Shown: positions 9,334 through 18,479 of the stretch, in pieces
Layout: the number at the start of each line of letters is the position of its first letter
How positions within the stretch are numbered: position 1 is the first letter of the stretch
DNA from: Clostridium sp. CM027
GTDB lineage: Bacteria; Bacillota; Clostridia; Clostridiales; Clostridiaceae
Length of the DNA: 64,000 nt
Reading direction: 5' to 3'
Assembly (NCBI RefSeq): GCF_024730565.1
Contig: NZ_CP077725.1
Location: 868,001 to 932,000 of the forward strand
Translations under genes and position numbers: made by a program
Notes under the pieces: generated by a model
Databases searched by the model: none
What the model was told of the DNA's origin: nothing
What the model saw: only the letters and a program-made list of their open reading frames with translations

Positions 9334-10110
9334 TCATTTGATAAAACTTAAAAATGAAATCTTGCCTTTTTCTTTTTTAAGTTTTATTTCTAAGACTTCC
9401 AATGAGGAAACATTATTAATAATGTTAGTTTGATTTTCAGCAATCCAGTTATATACAGCTTGATTTTTATGTTTTATAATTGCATAAGCTTCTTTTATCT
9501 TCGTTTTTCTGCTCGTAATATTATGTCCGTCACTACCCACCAAATGTATCATGTTCCTTTTTACAAATTCTTCAGCTGTTTTTTTAACTTCCTTACCATA
9601 ATCACCTAATAAACTACCAGAATTTATTTGCATCAATACCCCTTGGTTAATTAAATTAATAACTAAATCATAATTTTTCATAATCCTAAGATTTCTCTCT
9701 GGATGTGCTAAAATGGGTTTTGCCCCAAGTAACATTAACTCATAAAATACATCTTCAGTGTACAGAGGAAACTGCCCCATAGGAAGCTCAATAAGTAGAT
9801 ATTCCGAGTCGTTAATTCCCCAAATCTTCTTTTCTTTATAGAGTTTTGGCAAATCGGGGTGCATATAAATTTCTAGTCCAGATAAAATCTTAATATTAAG
9901 ATTTTCTTCCCTAGAGGCTAAAACTAATCTATCTATTTTTTCAATATATTCCTCGTGACTAAATTCAAATTCTTCAGTTATAAAATGAGGAGTAGCACAA
10001 ATATATTCTACACCTTCACTATCTGCTGTTTTCAACATTTCTATGGACATGTCTAAGTTTTTTGATCCATCGTCAATAGCATATATTATATGACTATGAA
10101 AATCTATCAT
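9334..10110 (-). CDS. cpsB: PHP-type protein-tyrosine phosphatase CpsB/YwqE
   Basis: 258 residues with PHP-domain metal ligands DFHSHI at the N-terminus, DDGS shortly after, HPERN near residue 140 and GSDGHN near residue 195. CpsB/YwqE enzymes use Mn to dephosphorylate the tyrosine tail of the cognate kinase. That kinase is the gene immediately upstream (21 nt gap), so this pair would cycle phosphorylation to control polysaccharide chain length or export. Size matches the family (about 245-260). Confidence 0.92.
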   Translation of the reverse strand: MIDFHSHIIYAIDDGSKNLDMSIEMLKTADSEGVEYICATPHFITEEFEFSHEEYIEKIDRLVLASREENLNIKILSGLEIYMHPDLPKLYKEKKIWGINDSEYLLIELPMGQFPLYTEDVFYELMLLGAKPILAHPERNLRIMKNYDLVINLINQGVLMQINSGSLLGDYGKEVKKTAEEFVKRNMIHLVGSDGHNITSRKTKIKEAYAIIKHKNQAVYNWIAENQTNIINNVSSLEVLEIKLKKEKGKISFLSFIK

Positions 10111-10131
10111 AAATTTACACCTTTTAAACCT

Positions 10132-10815
10132 TTAGTTTTCATTTCCATAATAGCCCTTATAATATTTTCCATAATAACCGCTTACAGATTGAGGAACTTT
10201 ATTAAATACAACTCCCAGTATCTTTCCACCAACCTTATCAATCAATTGTTTCGCATCTACCAATGCTTTTTTTTGAGCCTCACCATATGAAGCTACAAAA
10301 ATCACGCCATCTACTATTGTAGATATAATTTGTGCATCCGTTACCGCAAGAACTGGTGGTGCATCAATAAGAACTAAATCAAATTCACTTTTTAGCACTT
10401 CAATAAAGTCCCGCATTTTTTTACTTCCTAATAATTCTGCTGGATTTGGGGGCACCGGACCACTAGTTAGTATAAAAAGATTATTAACAGTTGACTTAAC
10501 AACACATTCCTCTTTTTTCACACCTTGAACTAATATATTTGTTAATCCTACAGAATTGGTAATTCCCATTTTCTTGTGGATTGAAGGTTTTCTAAAATCA
10601 CAATCTACAAGAATAACATTTTTACCACTTTCAGCCATAGTTATAGCTAAATTTGACATTACTGTACTTTTACCTTCTCCAACGCCAGATGAAGTAACTA
10701 CTATGGATTTATATTCTTTATCCAAGGAAGAGAATTGAATATTTGTTCTTAACGTTCTAAAAGCTTCTGCCGTTCTAGATTTTGGATTTCTTAATGTTAC
10801 TAATTTTTTTAACAT
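10132..10815 (-). CDS. cpsD: Tyrosine-protein kinase (BY-kinase) CpsD/YwqD
   Basis: 227 residues. It has the bacterial tyrosine kinase motifs in order: Walker A SSGVGEGKST, Walker A' ILVDCDFRKP and Walker B LVLIDAPPV. It ends in a tyrosine cluster, GYYGKYYKGYYGNEN, the autophosphorylated tail. As in other Firmicutes the activator or membrane half is a separate protein, here the CpsC gene directly upstream (12 nt gap). Confidence 0.95.
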   Translation of the reverse strand: MLKKLVTLRNPKSRTAEAFRTLRTNIQFSSLDKEYKSIVVTSSGVGEGKSTVMSNLAITMAESGKNVILVDCDFRKPSIHKKMGITNSVGLTNILVQGVKKEECVVKSTVNNLFILTSGPVPPNPAELLGSKKMRDFIEVLKSEFDLVLIDAPPVLAVTDAQIISTIVDGVIFVASYGEAQKKALVDAKQLIDKVGGKILGVVFNKVPQSVSGYYGKYYKGYYGNEN

Positions 10816-10827
10816 ATTCTCACCCTC

Positions 10828-11499
10828 CTATTTTTTATCTTGAGTTAAAGGAATAATACCTATAACTGGTAACCCAGTTAATTTTTCTATGTCCTCTTGG
10901 CTTTTTACAGTGTTATCTAAGTACTCCAATAAAAATGCTATTCCAAGCGAAACCATAAGTCCAATAAAAAATGCAATTGCTATGTTTAACTTTGAATTTG
11001 GACTATCTGGTCTTGTAGGTTGTAGTGCTTCATCTAAAAGTTGTACATTATCCACTTTTTTGACATCGTTACTTATGTATTTTAATGACTTCGCTAACTG
11101 ATTAGCAATGTTCATAGCTTCTTTGGGATCCTTAGATTTAACTGTTATCGTTAAAAATTCAGTATCTCCTTTAGGTGCTACTGATATCATTCCTTGAAGC
11201 TGATTAGGCTCTATATTTAACTTAAGTGCTTTAATGACATGTTCTGAAACTTTTCGTGATTTAGAAAATTCACTATAAGTTTTGACTAATTTTTGATACA
11301 TAATTACATCATTATAACTATCCTGCGGCGCCGCAGATTTACTTTCTGGTTTTCCAATTATTACCGATATATCAGATTTATAACTAGGTGTAATAACAAA
11401 ATAGCTTAAAACCCCACTAAGCACCGCTGCTCCTATTGTTACTAAAATTACTAACAGTAACCTCTTTTTTATAATATTAAAATACTCCACTAACTCCAT
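10828..11499 (-). CDS. cpsC: Wzz-type chain-length regulator / kinase modulator CpsC (YwqC)
   Basis: 223 residues. A Wzz domain lies between an N-terminal membrane helix (about residues 16-37) and a C-terminal one (about 172-192). The proline-rich PTRPDSPNSK motif precedes the second helix, as in polysaccharide co-polymerases. The cytoplasmic tail after the second helix would activate CpsD. Its start overlaps the stop of the TPR gene by one base, so translation is probably coupled. Confidence 0.92.
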   Translation of the reverse strand: MELVEYFNIIKKRLLLVILVTIGAAVLSGVLSYFVITPSYKSDISVIIGKPESKSAAPQDSYNDVIMYQKLVKTYSEFSKSRKVSEHVIKALKLNIEPNQLQGMISVAPKGDTEFLTITVKSKDPKEAMNIANQLAKSLKYISNDVKKVDNVQLLDEALQPTRPDSPNSKLNIAIAFFIGLMVSLGIAFLLEYLDNTVKSQEDIEKLTGLPVIGIIPLTQDKK

Positions 11500-12569
11500 T
11501 ATTTACCCTCCGCCAATTGATTTTCTAGTTGCATTACAATTTCATCTTGTGGATCTATTTTTTTAGCCATATCTAAATGTATTCTCGCCTGCGCAAAGTT
11601 TTCAACATTTAAATAACACATAACAAGATTTGTACATATCTCTATAGACTTTGTAACCTCAAATGCTTTCCTAAAATATTGAATAGCTGCTTCGTAATTT
11701 TCAAGACAAGCATAGTTAATACCAAATTCATTTACTACCTCTATCAAATCGTTGTCAATTGCTTGTGCTTCGTTTAAATAGTATATAGCCTTCTCATAAT
11801 TTTGTAAATTCCTGTATGCTACAGCAGTGTGATAATATATATCTGCTCTATCTCCTAATTGTTCCATTAAAGGAATAAAAATTTCAAGTGCACCTTTAGG
11901 GTTATTAGATACTAAATCTTTCGCTTTTTGAAAATTTGTTATGGTTTCCAAATCGTTTTTAAGTTCAATAACCGCTTCCGTTTGTTCTCCACCATTTATA
12001 GTATAATTGCTTATTGCTATTAATGCTAATTCATGTTTACTTTCACTATTTAAAACTAGCGCCTCATATAAATATGGATTACTGTAATTAGTGATTTGTT
12101 TAGCTTTTTCTACAAGTTTTAGTTGCTCATCCTTGAATATACTATTTGTAGCTCTTAATTTATCAACTAACAAAAAAATCTTATCGTAATTATCTTTGTT
12201 TTCTTCTATAGTTAACAATCCTTTTAAGAAGATAAATGCTTCTTCGTACTTTTCATTCTGAATTTCTTTAAATATCACGCCCTTAATAAATCCTATTGAA
12301 TTTGGAATAGTATTTATAATTTGTTTATACTCTTTATTGTATTTAAAAAGTTCATCTGCTCCTAAAACATAGAACATCCCTTCTATAAATAGATTAACTG
12401 GTATATTATCGAAATCTTCTTTATTCTTTACTTTTTGGATTATCTCATTAGTTCTCACTGGGAAATATATGTCCTCCAAAATCACAAAATCATTAATTTT
12501 GCTGTCTTTTTTTATTTCTAGAAAAAGAAGAACTGATAATTTTTCAGAAAAATATGTTTTAATATCCAT
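11499..12569 (-). CDS. TPR-repeat protein at head of the cps operon
   Basis: 356 residues, no signal peptide and no membrane helix. The C-terminal third (about 240-350) holds tetratricopeptide repeats, for example DIYYHTAVAYRNLQNYEKAI and AARIH-type helices ending ARIHLDMAKKIDPQDE; the N-terminal part is helical and not recognised. It probably serves as a cytoplasmic protein-interaction scaffold. It shares a one-base overlap with cpsC and the operon promoter at 12624-12652. Its molecular partner cannot be read from sequence. Confidence 0.8.
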   Translation of the reverse strand: MDIKTYFSEKLSVLLFLEIKKDSKINDFVILEDIYFPVRTNEIIQKVKNKEDFDNIPVNLFIEGMFYVLGADELFKYNKEYKQIINTIPNSIGFIKGVIFKEIQNEKYEEAFIFLKGLLTIEENKDNYDKIFLLVDKLRATNSIFKDEQLKLVEKAKQITNYSNPYLYEALVLNSESKHELALIAISNYTINGGEQTEAVIELKNDLETITNFQKAKDLVSNNPKGALEIFIPLMEQLGDRADIYYHTAVAYRNLQNYEKAIYYLNEAQAIDNDLIEVVNEFGINYACLENYEAAIQYFRKAFEVTKSIEICTNLVMCYLNVENFAQARIHLDMAKKIDPQDEIVMQLENQLAEGK

Positions 12570-12623
12570 GATTACACCTTCCTACTGGTTTAAAAATTTA
12601 TGCTACAAATGTTACTATTAATA

Positions 12624-12652
12624 ATAATAGTATACTGAGGTTGTTTTGTAAA
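12624..12652 (-). promoter_or_regulatory. Candidate sigma-A promoter of the TPR-cpsCDB-galU operon
   Basis: Leftward, TTTACA (12652-12647) and TATTAT (12629-12624) are separated by 17 nt, about 50 nt before the ATG at 12569. Confidence 0.5.
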
Positions 12653-12719
12653 CCATATAAAATCATAAAAATGAAAATTATGGTTTTTTATGCATTTAAT
12701 AACTACCTACGATACGTTT

Positions 12720-14450
12720 TTAATTTATGCCTGCTTCATCAAATATTGACATAACATTTTCTTTTAGCTCAGTTATTTTTTTATATGTATTCTCTAATGA
12801 ATTCCCTTTAACAGATAAATAAATTTTCATTTTTGGTTCAGTTCCAGAAGGCCTAACTACAAACCAAGAACCATCCTCTAAGACAAACTTTAATACATTT
12901 GATTTTGGCAATTTAATTATTTTTTCTTTATTTGTGATTAAATCCACTTCTAAACCAGCTCTATAATCCATTTTTTTTATAATTCTGTTATTACCTATTA
13001 AGCCATTCATTGAATGTCTTAAATGTTCTATTATATTACCTATTTTTTCTGCGCCATCTTTTCCTGCAAGTTCTATTGAAACTAAACCTTCCTCGTAGTA
13101 TCCATGTTCTTTATAAATATCCATCAAAGCATCATACAAACTCATGCCTTTGTTTTTATAGTAGAGTGTCATTTCACAAATTAGCATTGCAGCTATTACT
13201 GCATCTTTATCACGCACAAAATTTCCTGCTAAATAACCAAAGCTTTCTTCAAAACCAAATATAAATTCTTTTTCACCCGCATTTTCAAACTCTTTAATTT
13301 TTTCTCCAATATATTTAAATCCTGTGAGTACATCTAACACTTCAACATTATATTTTTTCCCAATACTCTCTACCATATTTGTAGTAACAATAGTTTTTAT
13401 TACTACGCCATTTTTAGACAACCCATTAGTTTCACTTAATGAACTTAAAATATAATTACTTAATAATACACCTGTCTGATTTCCTGTAAGAACCTTATAC
13501 TTTCCTTCTTTGTCTTTAACTACTACTCCAATCCTATCGCAGTCAGGGTCCGTACCAAAAATAATGTCAGGATTAATGTCTTTTGCCATAATAAGCGCCA
13601 ATTCAAATACCTTTGGTTCTTCTGGATTAGGATATGGCGCCGTAGGGAAATTCCCATCTGGCATTTCCTGCTCTTTTACAACAAATACATTATCATATCC
13701 TAATTCTTTTAAAACTCTCCTCACAGGTACGTTTCCAGATCCATGAATAGGAGTATAAATTATTTTTAAATCCTTGGCATATTCCTTAACTAGGTCTTTT
13801 CTCATAGTTAAATTTTTAACCTTATCAATGTATGATAAATAAAGATTTTCTCCAATTATTGTTAACATTCCATTGGTTTTAGCTTTATGAAACTCCATAG
13901 TTTTAACCTTAGAAAAATCTTTTATGCTAGCTGCACAATTTATAATTTGGCTTGCAGCTTCATCAGTGACTTGTCCACCATCATCTCCATAAACCTTATA
14001 TCCATTGTACTCTTTAGGATTATGTGATGCTGTAATAACAATACCGGCTTTACTTTTTAGTGCGCGTACAGCATAAGATAAAATTGGAGTTGGTGTTAAT
14101 TGTTCAAATAAATTAACGAAAATACCATTCCCACAAAGAGTTTCTGCAGCAGCTATTGCAAATTCCTTAGACATATTTCTTGAATCATACGCTATGCTAA
14201 CTGATATATTCCCCTTATATCTTGAGTTCAAATAATCTGCTAACCCTTGAGTAGCTTTACCTATGGTATGTATATTCATTCTGTTTGTTCCTGCTCCAAT
14301 TACACCTCTTAATCCCCCTGTACCAAACTCTAAATCCTTATAAAATCTATCTTCAATTTCTTTTTCATCTACTAATTGCTCTAGCTCTTTCTTTAACTTC
14401 AAGTCTATCAAATTAGAATTAATCCAACTTTTATATTTTTCTTTGTACAT
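12720..14450 (-). CDS. pgcA: Alpha-phosphoglucomutase PgcA
   Basis: 576 residues, the length of the Firmicute PgcA class. The phosphoserine loop is ITASHNPKEYNGYKVY, the metal site GTDPDCDRIG and the phosphate-binding loop near the C-terminus RPSGTEPKMK. It interconverts glucose-6-phosphate and glucose-1-phosphate, the substrate of the GalU encoded nearby. It has its own leader and probable promoter (TTGTAA and TATAAT, spaced 16, near 14540-14570) with AAGGAGGG before ATG 14450. Confidence 0.93.
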   Translation of the reverse strand: MYKEKYKSWINSNLIDLKLKKELEQLVDEKEIEDRFYKDLEFGTGGLRGVIGAGTNRMNIHTIGKATQGLADYLNSRYKGNISVSIAYDSRNMSKEFAIAAAETLCGNGIFVNLFEQLTPTPILSYAVRALKSKAGIVITASHNPKEYNGYKVYGDDGGQVTDEAASQIINCAASIKDFSKVKTMEFHKAKTNGMLTIIGENLYLSYIDKVKNLTMRKDLVKEYAKDLKIIYTPIHGSGNVPVRRVLKELGYDNVFVVKEQEMPDGNFPTAPYPNPEEPKVFELALIMAKDINPDIIFGTDPDCDRIGVVVKDKEGKYKVLTGNQTGVLLSNYILSSLSETNGLSKNGVVIKTIVTTNMVESIGKKYNVEVLDVLTGFKYIGEKIKEFENAGEKEFIFGFEESFGYLAGNFVRDKDAVIAAMLICEMTLYYKNKGMSLYDALMDIYKEHGYYEEGLVSIELAGKDGAEKIGNIIEHLRHSMNGLIGNNRIIKKMDYRAGLEVDLITNKEKIIKLPKSNVLKFVLEDGSWFVVRPSGTEPKMKIYLSVKGNSLENTYKKITELKENVMSIFDEAGIN

Positions 14451-14758
14451 TTTATATTACCCTCCTTATATTCCCCTGAGGAAGCAAACAATTATTATCT
14501 TCCTTTCTATTCCTCCTAATCTATCTTTAGTCTATTATATTATACTATCAATGCATTACAAATAAAAGGCATTTTTTACAAATAACCCACTTTTTCATGT
14601 TTTCAATTACTGTATTTCTACTAAAAAGCTTAATTGCCTAGCATTTACGACATGATTATCTTTTATTTGAAGATTATAATTGCATTTATATATCTAATCA
14701 TTTATAATTATAAATTGGCTGAATGAATATACTATAAAGAACAGTTTTAAAAATTTGG
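14451..14758. other. Divergent control region between pgcA and the decarboxylase
   Basis: AT-rich, no gene seen. The left part holds the pgcA leader and promoter. The right part leads into the inverted repeat described at 14759-14824. No riboswitch consensus recognised. Confidence 0.5.
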
Positions 14759-14824
14759 AACATTTAAATAAATAGACTAGGATATAATAGTCTAACATAC
14801 TGACTCGTTATTTATTTAAATGTT
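14759..14824 (+). promoter_or_regulatory. Inverted repeat over the promoter of the decarboxylase gene
   Basis: Perfect 16-nt arms (14759-14774 and 14809-14824, AACATTTAAATAAATA and its complement) enclose a second palindrome GACTA/TAGTC at about 14775-14792. Between the inner arms is TATAAT (14783-14788), a likely -10 box. The structure is 35 nt before the start codon and could be an operator or an RNA hairpin. Confidence 0.5.
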
Positions 14825-14859
14825 TTCTAATATAAATTCTTTTGAAAGGGGTGTATAGA

Positions 14860-16350
14860 TTGTATAGATTAAATCAAAATGAAACTCCACTATTTGATGC
14901 TCTAATGGAATATGTAGACAGAGAAACCTTACCTTTTCACGTACCTGGGCATAAAAAAGGAATAGGCGCTGATGAACAATTTAGAAATTTTATGGGGGAA
15001 AACCCTTTTAAAATTGACGTTACGGTTTTTAAACTTGTTGATAGTTTTCACCACCCAACTGGACCTATCAAAAAGGCACAAGAATTAGCAGCGGATGCTT
15101 ATGGTGCTGATGCATCATTTTTCTCAGTACACGGAACTTCTGGCGCTATTCAAGCTATGATTATGTCTGTAGTTGGATCTGGTGATAAAATCATTGTACC
15201 TAGAAATGTACATAAATCCATAACTGGTGGTATCATTTTATCAGGTGCAGTTCCAGTTTATATGCAACCAGAACTAGATAAAAAAATAGGTGTTGCTCAT
15301 GGAGTTTCCCCAGAAACAGTGGAAGAAACCTTAAAGAATAATCCTGATGCAAAAGCTGTACTTATAATTAACCCAACATATTATGGAGTTTCCACTGATA
15401 TTAAGAAAATTGCAGATATTGTTCATGAATACGATATTCCTTTTATAGTTGATGAAGCTCATGGCCCTCATCTTAATTTTAATAGCAAATTACCAATGTC
15501 AGCAATGGAAGCTGGTGCAGACATCTGTGCTCAAAGCACTCATAAAATTATAGGTTCATTAACTCAAAGTTCAATGCTACATGTTAATTCAAAGCGTGTT
15601 AACCCCGCTAGAGTTAAACAACTAATAAACCTAATGCACACAACGTCACCTTCCTACATTCTAATGGCATCACTGGATTGTGCTAGGAGACAAATTGCAT
15701 TAGAGGGCACTCAGCTTTTAGAAAAAACTATTGATTTATGTAATTATGTAAGAAATGAAGTAAATAAAATCCCAGGATTTTATTGTTTTGGCGAAGAGGT
15801 TTTAGATGGTTTTGGTGCTTACGCTTTTGATCCAACTAAAATAACAATAACTTGTAGAGATTTAGGAATAACTGGTTATGACTTGGATATGATTTTATCT
15901 AACAAATATCATATCCAAATGGAATTATCTGATCTTTATAACATATTAGCCGTTGGTTCGTATGGAGATACAAAAGATGGAATGGAGCAATTACTTCAAG
16001 CTTTAGTAGAAATAAGCAATGAGTACTATGGCAAAGGCACAATAAAATCTGATTTTATTGATATTCCTAGTATTCCAGAGCAAGTTCAAATTCCACGCGA
16101 GGCTTTCAACAGCGTAAACACTGCTGTTGAAATCAAAAATAGTGTTGGTATGATAAGCGGAGAATTCTTGATGGCTTATCCACCTGGCATTCCAGTACTT
16201 TGCCCCGGTGAGAGAATAACTCAAGAAATCGTAGATTATGTTGAAAAATTGAAAAACACTGGATTATATGTTCAAGGAACTGAAGACCCTGAAGTTGAAT
16301 ATATAAAAGTTGTTAGAGAAGAAGATGCTGTTTATATAACTGTTGAATAG
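14860..16350 (+). CDS. Orn/Lys/Arg decarboxylase-family PLP enzyme
   Basis: 496 residues from TTG 14860, preferred because AAAGGGG lies 8 nt upstream; an in-frame TTG at 14842 precedes that site. Fold-type I PLP motifs are present: FSVHGTSGAIQAMI, DEAHGPHLNF and the Schiff-base lysine in STHKIIGSLTQSS. The C-terminal domain has GEFLMAYPPGIPVLCPGERI. The size matches Bacillus-type arginine/lysine decarboxylase (SpeA/YaaO, about 480-490). It would make agmatine or cadaverine in the cytoplasm. Substrate cannot be decided here. It is monocistronic with its own terminator. Confidence 0.88.
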   Translation: MYRLNQNETPLFDALMEYVDRETLPFHVPGHKKGIGADEQFRNFMGENPFKIDVTVFKLVDSFHHPTGPIKKAQELAADAYGADASFFSVHGTSGAIQAMIMSVVGSGDKIIVPRNVHKSITGGIILSGAVPVYMQPELDKKIGVAHGVSPETVEETLKNNPDAKAVLIINPTYYGVSTDIKKIADIVHEYDIPFIVDEAHGPHLNFNSKLPMSAMEAGADICAQSTHKIIGSLTQSSMLHVNSKRVNPARVKQLINLMHTTSPSYILMASLDCARRQIALEGTQLLEKTIDLCNYVRNEVNKIPGFYCFGEEVLDGFGAYAFDPTKITITCRDLGITGYDLDMILSNKYHIQMELSDLYNILAVGSYGDTKDGMEQLLQALVEISNEYYGKGTIKSDFIDIPSIPEQVQIPREAFNSVNTAVEIKNSVGMISGEFLMAYPPGIPVLCPGERITQEIVDYVEKLKNTGLYVQGTEDPEVEYIKVVREEDAVYITVE

Positions 16351-16354
16351 AAGA

Positions 16355-16386
16355 AAAAGAACTCCTGATTTAGGAGTTCTTTTTTC
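16355..16386. terminator. Bidirectional terminator
   Basis: AAGAACTCCT, loop GATTT, AGGAGTTCTTTTTT. It serves the decarboxylase gene, and the stop codon of the convergent gene (16370) lies inside it. Confidence 0.85.
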
Positions 16387-17215
16387 TTCTATTCAATTTT
16401 ACTCTATAATCAACATTTGCTTTTTCAATAGTTCCTAAATACTTGAAATATTCAGTGTCTTGCATTTCACTTATTTTTTCACAGGTATTAACTGTTTTAA
16501 TAAAATACTTCATAACATGAATTATCTTTTTTAAGGGTTCAGCTAATTTTTGATTAAGCCTAATGGACATTTGTTTTCTCTTATTTTCGGAAATTCTTTT
16601 AATATTTTCATAGCATTCGCTTGCAGAATATACCAATCTTATCTTTTGTAAATTTATGCTTAAGGCATCTCTGTATGTTGGCAATAATTCTTCCAACATA
16701 TGTTCATTAAAATATTTTTTCTCCTCTTTAAATTCCTGAGATTTATCTATAAGTTGTTTTAAAGTTTCATTATTCTTTTTTCTAATATCAGGCAATTGAG
16801 TAACAATTTGTTTTACCTGCTCTGAGTCCACAACTCCTTCTTTAGTTAATAACTCTAAACCCTTAGCCACTAATTTATACTCTTTCTTATCCTTTTCAAC
16901 TGTAGATTCATCTTGAAATGAATTTACTATGCATGCTCTGTTTTCTGTATTATAAAATATTTCTGAAAAATAAGCTAATTTCGCTAGTCTTTCTTGTAAA
17001 AATTTTTCAGTAGCAATTTCATTTTTTTCATTAATATAAAGATATCCCAAATTTTCTTTACGAAAATTTCCGAACAATTTCTTAGAAAATACAATCTCTC
17101 TATATAATATATTATTATATTCTAAAGGGGTAGAGATCCTAACTACTTCACCTTTCTTTGTATATTGCTTTATATGCTCTAATATTTCTTTAGATGCTAG
17201 TATGTATATTGGCAT
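16370..17215 (-). CDS. Unrecognised cytoplasmic protein
   Basis: 281 residues, no signal or membrane segment, rich in Lys and Glu. The first half (to about residue 110) looks alpha/beta; residues 130-260 are predicted mostly helical with coiled-coil character. I recognise no family motif. GGAGG precedes the ATG at 17215. It is monocistronic, and a repeat element lies immediately upstream (17277-17392). Confidence 0.7.
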   Translation of the reverse strand: MPIYILASKEILEHIKQYTKKGEVVRISTPLEYNNILYREIVFSKKLFGNFRKENLGYLYINEKNEIATEKFLQERLAKLAYFSEIFYNTENRACIVNSFQDESTVEKDKKEYKLVAKGLELLTKEGVVDSEQVKQIVTQLPDIRKKNNETLKQLIDKSQEFKEEKKYFNEHMLEELLPTYRDALSINLQKIRLVYSASECYENIKRISENKRKQMSIRLNQKLAEPLKKIIHVMKYFIKTVNTCEKISEMQDTEYFKYLGTIEKANVDYRVKLNRRKKNS

Positions 17216-17276
17216 TTTTATTCCTCCTTTGTTTTCTCATTTACGATTCTAAGGCTTTTACAAATGTTTTTGCCAA

Positions 17277-17392
17277 TTTAACGACATTCCAGAAGGAAAG
17301 TCTCCTACTTCTATAAGTGGGAGTATAAATCTCCTTCTGAAGTTGTCGATGCATCTTCCTCGAAGCTGTGAAGCTCTGCAGGAGATGATTTA
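17277..17392 (+). repeat. Dispersed nested-hairpin repeat, copy A
   Basis: It begins TTTAACGACATTCCAGAAGG and ends AGGAGATGATTT. An outer inverted repeat (CGACATTCCAGAAGGA against TCCTTCTGAAGTTGTCG) surrounds a hairpin CTCCTACTT-CTAT-AAGTGGGAG, followed by an imperfect stem rich in AGCT/GCAG. It is related to the inverted copy at 25849-26002 and fragments at 26451-26488 and 30958-30983. The AAGTGGGAG hairpin looks like IS200/IS605-type ends, so a non-autonomous derivative is plausible. Confidence 0.75.
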
Positions 17393-17416
17393 ATCTACTA
17401 AAAGGAGTAGAGAATT

Positions 17417-17446
17417 AAAAAGATCACAATATTTCAGTGACCTTTT
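17417..17446 (-). terminator. Terminator after the alpha-hydroxy-acid oxidase gene
   Basis: Leftward AAAAGGTCAC, loop, GTGATCTTTTT, seven nt beyond the stop at 17454. Confidence 0.8.
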
Positions 17447-17453
17447 AATAAAT

Positions 17454-18467
17454 TTAATATAAAATTCTATTATTAACATTTTGTATAGATTTACACCCTG
17501 TAAGCACCATAGCTGATTTTAATTCACCTCTAAGGTAATCAATATAAGATTTTACGCCTTCAGCCTTGCCTCCAAATGATGCGGTTACAAATGGCCTCCC
17601 AATAAGTACCGCGTCTGCACCTAGTGCTAGCATTTTAAGTATATCTGCTCCACTTCGAACTCCACCATCAGCTAAAATAATTACTTTACCCTTAACTTCC
17701 TTCGCAATTTCCGTAAGAACATCTGCTACACCCGGGGTTTGGTCTAATACTCTCCCACCATGATTTGACACTACAATTGCGGATACCCCTGCATCCACCG
17801 CAAGTTTTGCTTCGTCTGCTGTCATTATTCCTTTTAAAATAAATGGAAGCTTCGTTGATTCAACAATTTCTTTAATCTCTTCTACGGTTTTAGGCATAAC
17901 TGGTTTGCCATGAAGTGCTAACGTAATAAGACCGCAAGCATCTATATCCATACCTATAGCAAATGCGCCTGCTTTTTCTGCTAATTTAATTTTTTCTATA
18001 ACGTTTGCATTTTCCCAAGGTTTTATTATTGCAATGCCGTTTCCACCCTGTTTTTCTAATTCACAAAGATTAGTTGTAAAAAAAGAATCTACAGCAGTAT
18101 CTCCCACCATTGGGATTATACCACCCTTAAGGCATCCACTAATAACCCAAGATATATATTCTTCTTCACTAAATTTACCACCCATGTTTAAAGTAGTTCC
18201 AGATACGGGAGCTGCAAATACAGGTATATCCATTTTTATTCCAAATAATTCTATAGAAGTATCTGGATTTTTTGCATCATGTATAGTTCTCATATTAAGT
18301 TTATAAGCTGCCAGTGACTCTATATTAATTTTAAAAGCATCCCCTGTTCCTTTTCCGCCCATTCCAGGTACCTCTCCAGCACAAGCTACTCCATTACATA
18401 TAGGACAAACTCTACAGCTTTTGTTTAAATTCCCTCTAGCATCTTTTAAAACATCTTTATAATTCAT
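17454..18467 (-). CDS. FMN-dependent alpha-hydroxy-acid oxidising protein
   Basis: 337 residues of the FMN TIM-barrel family. Visible motifs are FILKGIMTADEAKLAVDAG (catalytic-loop lysine region), VVSNHGGRVLDQTPG (His-Gly-Gly-Arg substrate site) and ADGGVRSGADILKMLALGAD (phosphate binding). The N-terminus has an unusual cysteine cluster CRVCPICNGVACAG typical of the clostridial branch. Substrate is unknown; lactate or another 2-hydroxy acid is possible. It is followed upstream in the same direction by DUF523, MutS2 and U32 genes at 12-50 nt spacing, so it is probably the last gene of that operon. Confidence 0.85.
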   Translation of the reverse strand: MNYKDVLKDARGNLNKSCRVCPICNGVACAGEVPGMGGKGTGDAFKINIESLAAYKLNMRTIHDAKNPDTSIELFGIKMDIPVFAAPVSGTTLNMGGKFSEEEYISWVISGCLKGGIIPMVGDTAVDSFFTTNLCELEKQGGNGIAIIKPWENANVIEKIKLAEKAGAFAIGMDIDACGLITLALHGKPVMPKTVEEIKEIVESTKLPFILKGIMTADEAKLAVDAGVSAIVVSNHGGRVLDQTPGVADVLTEIAKEVKGKVIILADGGVRSGADILKMLALGADAVLIGRPFVTASFGGKAEGVKSYIDYLRGELKSAMVLTGCKSIQNVNNRILY

Positions 18468-18479
18468 TTTATTTCCCCC

